Assembly: GCA_964555675.1 (NCBI GenBank)
Contig: CAZKTU010000186.1
Location: forward strand, 1 to 13,395
Origin: CAIWXH01 sp964555675
Lineage (GTDB): Bacteria > Chloroflexota > Chloroflexia > Chloroflexales > Chloroflexaceae
DNA length: 13,395 nt
Reading direction: 5' to 3'
The notes under the pieces are model-generated. The model did not search any database. It saw only the letters and a list, made by a program, of their open reading frames with translations, and was not told where the DNA came from. This document shows, in pieces, positions 1 to 6,272 of the stretch (position 1 is the stretch's first letter; the number at the start of each line of letters is the position of its first letter). Both the position numbers and the translations under genes were made by a program.

Positions 1-1318
1 CGGCGGCGGGCCAGAGGCCGAGGATGCGGCCGGTATGGCAGACCAGGCGCAGGCCCTCGGCGAGGGGCATGTGGGCGAAGATCGGGCGCATAGTGGCGGG
101 CTCGACCTCGACCGTGAGATGGCGGGCGGGGGCCTTGAGGAAGACCTGGTAGGTCGCGCCCTCGAGGCCGGGGTTATGCAGGAAGGTGGCCTGAAAGTCG
201 CGCCACGCCGCGGGGGCGCCCGGGCCGGCCTTGACGGTGCGGTAGGGGGCGGCGCCGGCCTCGCTGCGGCCGCGCACCGCCGCCGGGGCGATCACGCTCA
301 GGCCGCCGGGGGCCGCGTCGGCCAGCACGGGGGCCAGGGCGGCGCCGAGGGTGCCGAGGAAGAGCTGGTGGCGGCGGGCGATCAGGGCCTTCTCGCGGGC
401 CTCGCCGAACTCGCTGATCGGGGCGTCATAGTCGTAGCTGGCGGCCATGTGGATCGTGTCGCCGCCCACGGTGCGGCCGCCCCAGAAGCCGAGGTTGGTG
501 CCGCCGGCCCACATCCAGTGCGAGAAGCCCGAGGCGCCCACGGCGGTGAGCTGGTGCAGAGTCACGTCGAGCTTAGCGGGGGCCTTGCGGGTCTGCCGGC
601 TCGCGCCCCAGCTGTCGAACCAGCCGCTCCACAGCTCGCTGACCATCATCGGGTTATCGGGCCAGAGGGCCCTGGTGGCGACCAGCTTCTCGGCGATGCC
701 GCTCCAGCCATTGCGCAGCTCGGGCCACTCGCCCATGGCGCCCATACAGGTGTACTGGGGCACCTCGATCCCGCGGGCGATCGCCGCCTCCGAGAGGCTG
801 CGCTGGTGCCAGTCGTGGCCGTAGACGCCCGAGGCCCAGTGCTCATTCTCGACCTGACAGAGAATGATCGGGCCGCCGCGGCCGTGCTGGCGCGGGGCCA
901 GGATGGGCATCAGGGTGTCGAACCAGCGGGCGGTCGCGGCCATGTAGCGCTCGTCGTCGGTGCGCAGGGCCAGCCCCGGCTCGGCGGTCAGCCAGGCGGG
1001 CAGGCCGCCATTCTCCCACTCGGCGCAGATATAGGGCCCGGGGCGCACGATCGCCTTGAGCCCCAGCTCGTGGCAGAGGTCGAGGTAGGCGCCCAGGTCG
1101 GCCTCCTCGGCGAAGTCGAAGACGCCCGGGCTGGGCTCGTGGCGGTTCCAGGGGATGACCGTATCGATGGTGTTGAGCCCGGCCCAGCGGGCCTGCTCGA
1201 GCAGCGGGCGCCACTCGGCCCGGGGCCAGCGAAAATAGTGAACGCAACCTGCCAGCAGGTAGAAGGGGCGCCCGTCAATGCGCAGCCCCTCACGGTCGAT
1301 GCTCACCGATGATGCCAC
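1..1318 (-). CDS. GH35 beta-galactosidase, C-terminus cut by window edge
   Basis: Glycoside hydrolase family 35 enzyme that removes terminal beta-galactose from oligo- or polysaccharides. Translation from 1318 leftwards is open for 439 residues and continues past the window edge; bacterial family members are often about 580-800 residues, so the C-terminal beta domains are missing. Visible hallmarks are GCVHYFRWP (about 24-32), RPGPYICAEWENGGLPAWL (92-110), the family signature GGPIILCQVENE (148-159), SELWSGWFDSWG (227-238) and SYDYDAPISEFGE (294-306). By family precedent E159, in the Asn-Glu pair, is the acid/base and E228 the nucleophile; both are present. I chose GTG at 1318 because GAGGA (1330-1326) lies 7 bases upstream; a second in-frame GTG at 1306 is possible. 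No signal peptide is seen, so it is probably cytoplasmic. It lies 84 bases downstream of the lipid kinase-phosphatase gene on the same strand. The family call is very firm; the exact substrate is not. Confidence 0.95.
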   Translation of the reverse strand, partial: MASSVSIDREGLRIDGRPFYLLAGCVHYFRWPRAEWRPLLEQARWAGLNTIDTVIPWNRHEPSPGVFDFAEEADLGAYLDLCHELGLKAIVRPGPYICAEWENGGLPAWLTAEPGLALRTDDERYMAATARWFDTLMPILAPRQHGRGGPIILCQVENEHWASGVYGHDWHQRSLSEAAIARGIEVPQYTCMGAMGEWPELRNGWSGIAEKLVATRALWPDNPMMVSELWSGWFDSWGASRQTRKAPAKLDVTLHQLTAVGASGFSHWMWAGGTNLGFWGGRTVGGDTIHMAASYDYDAPISEFGEAREKALIARRHQLFLGTLGAALAPVLADAAPGGLSVIAPAAVRGRSEAGAAPYRTVKAGPGAPAAWRDFQATFLHNPGLEGATYQVFLKAPARHLTVEVEPATMRPIFAHMPLAEGLRLVCHTGRILGLWPAA

Positions 1319-1345
1319 GGTGCATTCCTCGTCTCAGGCGATCGT

Positions 1346-1367
1346 CAATAGGCGCCGACCTATTGTA
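1346..1367 (-). promoter_or_regulatory. Putative promoter -10 with overlapping inverted repeat upstream of the beta-galactosidase
   Basis: CAATAGG (1346-1352) and CCTATTG (1359-1365) form a perfect 7-base inverted repeat with a 6-base spacer, about 28 bases upstream of the GH35 start. On the minus strand TACAAT (1367-1362), a 5/6 match to the -10 consensus, overlaps one arm. No convincing -35 box sits 17 bases upstream. A dyad covering a -10 box is the layout of a repressor operator, as with sugar-responsive regulators, but no T-run follows, so a terminator for the upstream gene is unlikely. The repeat itself is seen; its role is inferred. Confidence 0.4.
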
Positions 1368-1402
1368 CTCGAACTCGCCTGCGCCGGGGGATCGGCGGGC
1401 CC

Positions 1403-3376
1403 TCATTCGCCTGCCGCCTCATTGGGGTCGGCCAGGTCGATCATGCGCCTGAAGAGCTCGGCCAGGGCGCTGCCGGTCAGGGCGCCGCTGATCACATCGC
1501 CGGGGTAGTGGGCGCCGAGGTAGACCCGCGAGAAGCCGGTGAGGCCGGCGATGGCGTACCAGGCGGGCCAGAGGCTGGGGAAGTGGCGGGTGAGCAGCAG
1601 GGCCCCGGCGAAGGCCGCGGCCGAGTGGCCCGAGGGGAAGGAGTAGGTCCCGGGCTTGCGCCCGACGGCGATCGCCTGGACGACATCGATGAAGGGCCGC
1701 CTGCGGCGGAAGTAGTGCTTGATCGGATACTCGACGGTCATGGTGGCGAACCAGAGGGGCGGGGCCACCTGGCGCAGGACGGTCACGCTGCGCTGGCGGT
1801 CCACCGCCGCGGCGGCGAGCAGGGCCAGGATCCAGCCCCAGCCGCCGTTCATGACGCTGGTCAGGGCGTACATGGCCTGGTTGGCAATGGGCGGATGGGG
1901 CATCTGGTTGATCGCCAGGAAGAGCCGCGTGTCGATGGCCTGGTAGGGCCGCATGCGCCGCAGCAGCTCGGCCCGCAGCAGGAAGAGCGGGCCCTCGAGC
2001 TCGGGGTCGATCACGCCCACCGTCGTAGGGCTGGTGGCGCGCTGGGCGGCCTGCTCGAGCGCCTCGCGGGCCTCGCCCTCGCTGGCCGTCACCTGGGCCG
2101 CCGTCTCGACGAGCGCCCCGGCGGTCCCTGAGGGGCCCGGCCTGCGGGCCTCGTTGCGCACGGCCTGGCCCGCCTCCGCGGGGCCGACCCGCTCGGCCAC
2201 CTCGGGGGCTGTGGCGCTGCCCGAAGCGCGGATCAGCTCGTCGACCACCAGGCGCGCGTGCTCGGGCCCCGCGATCTGGCTGAGCCTATTGCGCAGGGCC
2301 TCGCCGACCGGCGCGGCGCGGGCCGCCTCCTCGGCCGACACCGGCTCGCCCACGGTCCTGGCAGCCTCGGGCTGGGCAGCGGGCGCGGCCCGTCCCACGC
2401 CCAGGGCCGAGAGGATCCCGATCGGCTGGGTCTCGCCGGCAGGGGCGCGCCTGGCCAGGAAGGCCGGGCCGACCACGCAGGTCACGGCGCCCTTGACCAC
2501 CTCGACCTGCAGCGGCGTCTTGCCGCTCAGCTCGCCGTCGAGCTGCACGGGCAGGGCCCGCTTCGTATTGACCGTGACGCTGCGCCTGGCCTTGAAGTAG
2601 CGCAGACGCTGGTTCTGGCGGTGGCGGCCGGTCATGGTCGACCAGGCCACGCCCAGGTAGTCGCGGAAGGTGGTGGCGTTGATCACGCAGACGTCGATCA
2701 CCCCGTCGTCCGGCGTGATGTCCGGCCCCCAGGTGAATGGGGGCTGGCCCATCGCGCCGCCGTTGGCGATCAGGATCTGCGAGGCGTTCAGCCTGTGGCG
2801 CACCCCGTCGATCACCAGCATGAAGCGCTGCGGCTGAAAGTCGAAGAGCCAGCGCGTGGCGACATACAGGTAGGCCAGGCGCCCGTAGCGCCGCTTCAGG
2901 TCGCGGCTGGTGTCGCGCTGCATCAGCGAGGTGATCCCGACACTAATATGGAGCAGGGCGTACGTGCCGCCCATGCGCATCCCGTCGATGCGGGCCGTTC
3001 GCAGCTCGCCCGCCAGCAGATCGGCGGCGCCCGCAACATCACCCGGCAGCTCGAGCACCTGGGCGAACACATTGGCGGTGCCCACGGGCACGATGCCGAG
3101 GGGCACATCGCCGCCGGCCAGGGCGTCGGCGACCAGCGAGACCGTCCCGTCGCCGCCTGCGGCCACCACCAGGTCGACGCCGCGCTCGAGGGCTGCGCGC
3201 ACCAGGGCGGGGATGTCCTCGTCCTCGGCGCCGGTCGTCTCGTACACCTCGACCAGCCTGCCGCCGGCGCTGAGGCGTTCTTCGAGCGTGGCGCGCACCG
3301 ATGCGCCGTCGCTGGTGCCCGCCATCGGGTTAAGGACGACCAGAATGTGGCTGGCGGACTGCGCCTCGTCGGCCAT
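1403..3376 (-). CDS. Diacylglycerol kinase (YegS/LCB5-type) fused to PAP2 phosphatase
   Basis: A 657-residue two-enzyme fusion. Residues about 10-310 form a diacylglycerol kinase catalytic domain of the YegS/BmrU/sphingosine kinase family: VVLNPMAG (13-20), the nucleotide-binding GGDGT (74-78), then GIVPVGTANVFAQ and a C-terminal DGELSG segment. Residues about 315-465 are an Ala/Glu/Arg-rich linker. Residues about 470-657 are a membrane PAP2 phosphatase with all three motifs: KHYFRRRRP (553-561), PSGH (581-584) and SRVYLGAHYPGD (616-627), with several hydrophobic segments around them. The kinase half should phosphorylate a lipid such as diacylglycerol or undecaprenol; the phosphatase half should dephosphorylate a lipid phosphate or pyrophosphate at the membrane. 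I chose ATG at 3376 because AGGAGG lies 8 bases upstream; an in-frame TTG at 3421 would add 15 residues but has no better ribosome site. Domain calls are firm; the lipid substrates are not determined. Confidence 0.93.
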   Translation of the reverse strand: MADEAQSASHILVVLNPMAGTSDGASVRATLEERLSAGGRLVEVYETTGAEDEDIPALVRAALERGVDLVVAAGGDGTVSLVADALAGGDVPLGIVPVGTANVFAQVLELPGDVAGAADLLAGELRTARIDGMRMGGTYALLHISVGITSLMQRDTSRDLKRRYGRLAYLYVATRWLFDFQPQRFMLVIDGVRHRLNASQILIANGGAMGQPPFTWGPDITPDDGVIDVCVINATTFRDYLGVAWSTMTGRHRQNQRLRYFKARRSVTVNTKRALPVQLDGELSGKTPLQVEVVKGAVTCVVGPAFLARRAPAGETQPIGILSALGVGRAAPAAQPEAARTVGEPVSAEEAARAAPVGEALRNRLSQIAGPEHARLVVDELIRASGSATAPEVAERVGPAEAGQAVRNEARRPGPSGTAGALVETAAQVTASEGEAREALEQAAQRATSPTTVGVIDPELEGPLFLLRAELLRRMRPYQAIDTRLFLAINQMPHPPIANQAMYALTSVMNGGWGWILALLAAAAVDRQRSVTVLRQVAPPLWFATMTVEYPIKHYFRRRRPFIDVVQAIAVGRKPGTYSFPSGHSAAAFAGALLLTRHFPSLWPAWYAIAGLTGFSRVYLGAHYPGDVISGALTGSALAELFRRMIDLADPNEAAGE

Positions 3377-3479
3377 GGGGGGCTCCTCCTCGCTAAGGCT
3401 TTCCGCCCTGGTAGGAGGCAAGAAGCGTGCCGCCGGCCTGTGGCTCTTTGGAGCGATGCGGGGCGGGCTGCGGGGGGCC

Positions 3480-3485
3480 TATACT
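3480..3485 (+). promoter_or_regulatory. Possible -10 element for the small membrane protein gene
   Basis: TATACT (5/6 of the -10 consensus) lies about 35 bases before the ATG at 3520, in the 143-base region shared with the divergent lipid kinase-phosphatase gene. I see no good -35 box at the usual distance; TTGGAG at 3448-3453 is about 26 bases away. The call is weak and rests on the box and its position. The minus-strand promoter in the same region is not evident to me. Confidence 0.25.
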
Positions 3486-3519
3486 ATGGTCTAAGGCCCG
3501 TCAGCCTGAGGAGCAACCG

Positions 3520-3699
3520 ATGAGCTCGCTGCATCGTCTGATCGCCATTATCATCATCTGGATCGTCGCGGGCGGCACCCTGGTCTCGATCTTCAGCGTC
3601 TCGTTCCTGAGCATGCTGTCGGCGCCCGTGCTGCTGCTGCTCACGGCCGTGATCATTGGTGGCGCGGTCTGGGCCACCGGCGCCCTCGCCCGCTCGTAG
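3520..3699 (+). CDS. Small hydrophobic membrane protein, 59 residues, unknown function
   Basis: The ATG at 3520 is preceded by TGAGGAG (3507-3513) with a 6-base spacer, a good ribosome site. The product starts with a short polar stretch (MSSLHR) followed by two hydrophobic segments, about residues 7-31 (rich in Ile, with a central GG) and 33-56, separated by a Ser/Met/Pro stretch at 31-36. It ends ALARS. This predicts a two-helix integral membrane protein or hairpin. I do not recognise a family. It is divergent from the lipid kinase-phosphatase gene and ends 18 bases before the end of the convergent FGGY kinase gene. The strong start signal and clean two-helix pattern make it likely real although short. 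An in-frame extension upstream to about 3427 is open but lacks a ribosome site. Confidence 0.7.
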   Translation: MSSLHRLIAIIIIWIVAGGTLVSIFSVSFLSMLSAPVLLLLTAVIIGGAVWATGALARS

Positions 3700-3717
3700 G
3701 CGGCTCGCGCTCGGGCC

Positions 3718-5199
3718 CTATGCCCAGCCCCGGGCGCGCTCGAGGGCCCGGCCCCAGCGGCCCATCAGCTCGGCCCGCTGATCGGCCGAGATGCGCGGCT
3801 CGAAGATCCGCTCGCTGCCGTCGAGCAGCGGCGGCAGCGCCGCGGCCTCGGGCCAGATCCCCGCGCCCATGCCCGCCAGCAGGGCCGCCGCGCGGGCGCT
3901 GGTCTCGGTGTCGCGGGCGCGCACGATCTGCACACCGGCCACGTCGGCCTGGATCTGGCAGGCCACATCGCTGTTCGAGAGGCCGCCGCCCACGCGCAGC
4001 TGGCCGATACTCACGCCGCCCTCGCGCTCCATGGTGTCGAGGATATCGCGCAGCTGGCAGCCGATCGACTCGAGGAAGGCGCGCGCCAGGTGTTCGGGCG
4101 TCGTGCCGAGGGTCATGCCCAGAATCGTCCCGCGGGCGCTGCGGTCCTCGCTGGGTACGCCGAGGCCGGTGAAGGCCGGCACGAAGACCACCCCGTCGCT
4201 GCTCGTCACGGCGCCGGCCAGCCGGTCGAGGTCGCCCGCGCGCCTGAGCAGGCGCAGCTGGGTGAGCCAGCGCACGGCGGCCCCGGTGACGGTCATATCG
4301 GCCTCGAGGCTGTAGGCGGGCTCGCCGCCAAGCTCCCAGGCCAGGTAGGTCTTGCAGACGCCCTGGGGCGGGGCCTCGGGGCCGGCGACGACATTGACGA
4401 ACGAGGCGGTGCCGTGAGTGGCGGCCGCCTCGCCGCGTCTGCGGCAGTCGTAGCCGAAGAGCCCGGCCTGCTGGTCGGTGATCATCGCCGTGACGGGCAC
4501 TTGCGCCCCGCCGAGCAGCAGATCGCCGAAGTGGTGCAGGGTGGGCCGCGGGGCCGGCAGGGCCGCCCGGGGCAGTTTCAGATAATCGACCCACTCGTCC
4601 CACAGGGCGCGGCGGCGCGGGTCGAAGACCGTCATGGCCTGCAGCAGCGAGTAGTCGAGAGCGTGCTCGGCGGGGCGACCGAGGGCCTGGACGAGCCAGC
4701 CGGCCGCGAGCGAGACCAGCAGATGCTCGCCCTCGGCGGCGCGGCGGAACTCGTCGTCGTGGCGCATGCGCCAGGCCATGTGCATGGCCGAGCAATAGGC
4801 CCCGGGGAACTGGCCGAGCCTGGCCCGGCGCTCGTCGCCGTGGACCCAGCGCCCGGCCTCTTCGACCAGGGGGGCTGTGCGCAGATCCTGCCAGGTGATC
4901 GCGTTGCCGATCGGTCGGCCGCTGCGGCGCTCCCAGGCGAAGGTCGTGTCGCGCTGCGAGGTGATCCCGCAGGCGGCAATGGCGGCGGGGGCGCAGCCGG
5001 CCCTGACCACAGCCTCGGCGATGGCCTCGCGCACGCTGCGCGCTACGGCGGCGGGGCGCTGCTCGACCCATCCCGGTTGGGGGTAGAGGCGTGACAGCGG
5101 CCTGTAGCCATAGCCGCGGACGCGTCCGCTCTCGTCGAGCAGGACGGCGCGGCTTCCGCTGCCACCCTGGTCGATCCCTAGCACCAGTCTCTCGGCCAC
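3718..5199 (-). CDS. FGGY-family carbohydrate kinase, glycerol kinase-like
   Basis: A 493-residue kinase of the FGGY (hexokinase/actin fold) family, of the usual length, expected to phosphorylate a polyol or sugar with ATP in the cytoplasm. Landmarks follow glycerol kinase: GIDQGGSGSRAV at 8-19, YPQPGWVEQ at 39-47, GITSQRDTTFAW at 78-89, NAITWQDLRT at 99-108, TDQQAGLFGYDC at 241-252 with the probable catalytic base D242, THGTASFVN at 261-269, SARGTILGMTLG at 354-365, and the C-terminal LRVGGGLSNSD at 401-411. Two departures from textbook glycerol kinase are visible: the first phosphate loop reads DQGGSGSRA instead of DQGTTSSRA, and the glycerol-contacting Arg-Glu pair is Arg83-Asp84. The start is GTG at 5199, with GGGGAGG 4 bases upstream. 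It ends 18 bases from the convergent small membrane gene. A glycerol kinase with altered contacts, or a kinase for another polyol, are both possible; the family call is firm. Confidence 0.92.
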   Translation of the reverse strand: MAERLVLGIDQGGSGSRAVLLDESGRVRGYGYRPLSRLYPQPGWVEQRPAAVARSVREAIAEAVVRAGCAPAAIAACGITSQRDTTFAWERRSGRPIGNAITWQDLRTAPLVEEAGRWVHGDERRARLGQFPGAYCSAMHMAWRMRHDDEFRRAAEGEHLLVSLAAGWLVQALGRPAEHALDYSLLQAMTVFDPRRRALWDEWVDYLKLPRAALPAPRPTLHHFGDLLLGGAQVPVTAMITDQQAGLFGYDCRRRGEAAATHGTASFVNVVAGPEAPPQGVCKTYLAWELGGEPAYSLEADMTVTGAAVRWLTQLRLLRRAGDLDRLAGAVTSSDGVVFVPAFTGLGVPSEDRSARGTILGMTLGTTPEHLARAFLESIGCQLRDILDTMEREGGVSIGQLRVGGGLSNSDVACQIQADVAGVQIVRARDTETSARAAALLAGMGAGIWPEAAALPPLLDGSERIFEPRISADQRAELMGRWGRALERARGWA

Positions 5200-5234
5200 G
5201 ACGCCTCCCCTGCTCGGGCACTGATCCGCGCGCT

Positions 5235-5264
5235 ATTATACCGCGCCCGCGCTCAGGGCGTGCA
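5235..5264 (-). promoter_or_regulatory. Promoter of the FGGY kinase gene
   Basis: A perfect TATAAT lies on the minus strand at 5240-5235, 35 bases before the GTG start at 5199, and stands out in very GC-rich DNA. The best -35 candidate, TGCACG at 5264-5259 with an 18-base spacer, matches only 3/6. Transcription would begin near 5228, giving a leader of about 28 bases. The -10 is convincing; the -35 is poor, which could mean activator dependence. Confidence 0.55.
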
Positions 5265-5341
5265 TCCGCCCCCTCGACGCCCTGTCCACTATACCTGATA
5301 AGAGCAAGCGCCCCTGTCATCAAATGATGAATCTATTGTTG

Positions 5342-5370
5342 TTGAAAGTGGCGGGACCGTTTGCGATGAT
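5342..5370 (+). promoter_or_regulatory. Putative promoter of the sigma factor gene
   Basis: TTGAAA (5342-5347, 5/6) and GATGAT (5365-5370, 4/6) are separated by 17 bases in a locally AT-richer stretch. Transcription would start near 5377, about 48 bases before the sigma factor ATG. This fits a housekeeping-type promoter. I see no ECF-style -35 (GGAAC) here, so self-activation by the downstream sigma factor is not obvious. The rest of the 225-base divergent region (5200-5424) holds only the kinase promoter and leader. Confidence 0.45.
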
Positions 5371-5424
5371 AAGCGCACAGGCGACTTCAAACAAACACGG
5401 CCACGGGCGGCGGGGGCTCAGGTC

Positions 5425-6003
5425 ATGGACGACGAGCAGTTACGCGAGGGATGTCTGGCCGGCGACCCGGAGGCGTGGGTACAGCTGCGGGCCCTGGTGG
5501 TGCGCCTGGCCTATGGGGTTGCTAGCCGGCGACTGAAGCTGGACCACTACGCGGTCGACGACGTCGCCCAGATGACCCTGGTGGCTCTGCTGCGCGACGA
5601 TATGCGCGTCCTGCGCTCGTTCCGCGGCAGCGCGCGCCTGAGCAGCTACCTGACCACGATCATCCTGCGCATGGCGCTGCGCCACAGCGCGAGCCGCGCC
5701 GGCGAGGCCCCCCTCGAGGGCGCCGACGGCGTGCCGGCCCCGTCCGGCGCCCTCGAGCCGGCCGAGGCCCCGACGCTGCTGAGCAGCCTCAGCCCGGCTG
5801 ACCGGCTGATCGTCATGCTTGGGGCCGAGGACTACAGCTCTGAGGAGATCGCCCGCGCAGTCGAGGTCGCCCTTGGCCTGAGGATCACTGCCGCAGCCGT
5901 GCGTAAACGCAAAGAGCGCGCCTTCGCTCGTCTACGCGAAAGTATCGTAAATGACGAAAGTCTTAATCAGGCTGATGGGGCATTGATGAACAAAGCGTTA
6001 TAG
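5425..6003 (+). CDS. RNA polymerase sigma factor, sigma-70 family, ECF-like
   Basis: A 192-residue sigma factor with only regions 2 and 4, the ECF size and layout. Region 2 (about 7-90) has AGDPEAWVQL near the start, then DDVAQMTLVALLRD (45-58), FRGSARLSSYLTTIILRMALRH (66-87), which match the core-binding and -10-recognition segments. A Pro/Ala-rich linker (91-118) precedes region 4 (about 119-172) with LSPADRLIVML and a helix-turn-helix at about 138-168. That helix-turn-helix is longer than usual between EEIA and the recognition helix AAAVRKRKERAF. A 20-residue tail follows. ATG at 5425 was chosen from the start of region 2; only a weak GGGGG lies 8 bases upstream. No anti-sigma gene adjoins it. 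The next gene, 269 bases downstream, encodes a large exported protein, a plausible but unproven target. Confidence 0.88.
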   Translation: MDDEQLREGCLAGDPEAWVQLRALVVRLAYGVASRRLKLDHYAVDDVAQMTLVALLRDDMRVLRSFRGSARLSSYLTTIILRMALRHSASRAGEAPLEGADGVPAPSGALEPAEAPTLLSSLSPADRLIVMLGAEDYSSEEIARAVEVALGLRITAAAVRKRKERAFARLRESIVNDESLNQADGALMNKAL

Positions 6004-6044
6004 GGGCCACGTCACAGCGGGCCTCTGCTCGCTGCACTTATAGT

Positions 6045-6214
6045 TGAACCTGCGAAGAGCGGGCCCATCTTGTTTTCTACAATACTTTAGCTCTTGTCCT
6101 CCGCCCGAGGGTCACTCTCCTTCATACTTTCCCCCCACCCAGCAGGCGGCTGTCTCACCAGAATTGCGCGGAGCCAGGCTCCCGGCGCCTGACTCTGCGT
6201 GCGCTCTGAACCTG
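6045..6214 (+). promoter_or_regulatory. Two copies of octamer TGAACCTG between the sigma factor and exoprotein genes
   Basis: TGAACCTG occurs at 6045-6052 and again at 6207-6214. The second copy lies about 17 bases before CATAGT (6229-6234), which is itself about 38 bases before the exoprotein ATG, so it could serve as a -35-like element (ECF -35 boxes often contain GAAC). The rest of the 269-base gap (6004-6272) contains short frames without ribosome sites and no T-tailed hairpin. Two matches of 8 bases could be chance. Confidence 0.3.
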
Positions 6215-6234
6215 TCAGATGGCCCGGACATAGT
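6206..6234 (+). promoter_or_regulatory. Possible promoter of the exoprotein gene
   Basis: CTGAAC (6206-6211) and CATAGT (6229-6234) are 17 bases apart and would start transcription near 6241, giving a 32-base leader before the ATG at 6273. The matches are 3/6 and 4/6 to the housekeeping consensus, so either the promoter is weak or it belongs to an alternative sigma factor such as the one encoded just upstream. Confidence 0.3.
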
Positions 6235-6272
6235 GCCGAGCCCTCGCTGCAGCGACACGAAGGAGACATCTG

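Noticed and set aside
35..1312. Long plus-strand open frame of 425 codons opposite the beta-galactosidase.
   Set aside because: It is antisense to a gene with full GH35 motifs, is Gly/Ala/His-rich with no recognisable domain, and reflects high GC content.
3377..3421. Upstream in-frame TTG start at 3421 for the lipid kinase-phosphatase.
   Set aside because: It would add 15 residues that include the translated ribosome-binding region (SEEEPP); the ATG at 3376 has AGGAGG at normal spacing.
2258..3523. Plus-strand open frame of 421 codons opposite the lipid kinase-phosphatase.
   Set aside because: Low-complexity product antisense to clear kinase motifs; no family resemblance.
3653..5323. Minus-strand open frame of 556 codons over the FGGY kinase in another frame.
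   Set aside because: Arg/Pro-rich translation with no domain, fully overlapping the real kinase in a shifted frame.
6015..6034. Short inverted repeat (CAGCG/CGCTG) just after the sigma factor stop codon, considered as a terminator.
   Set aside because: Only 5 pairs and no following T-run.
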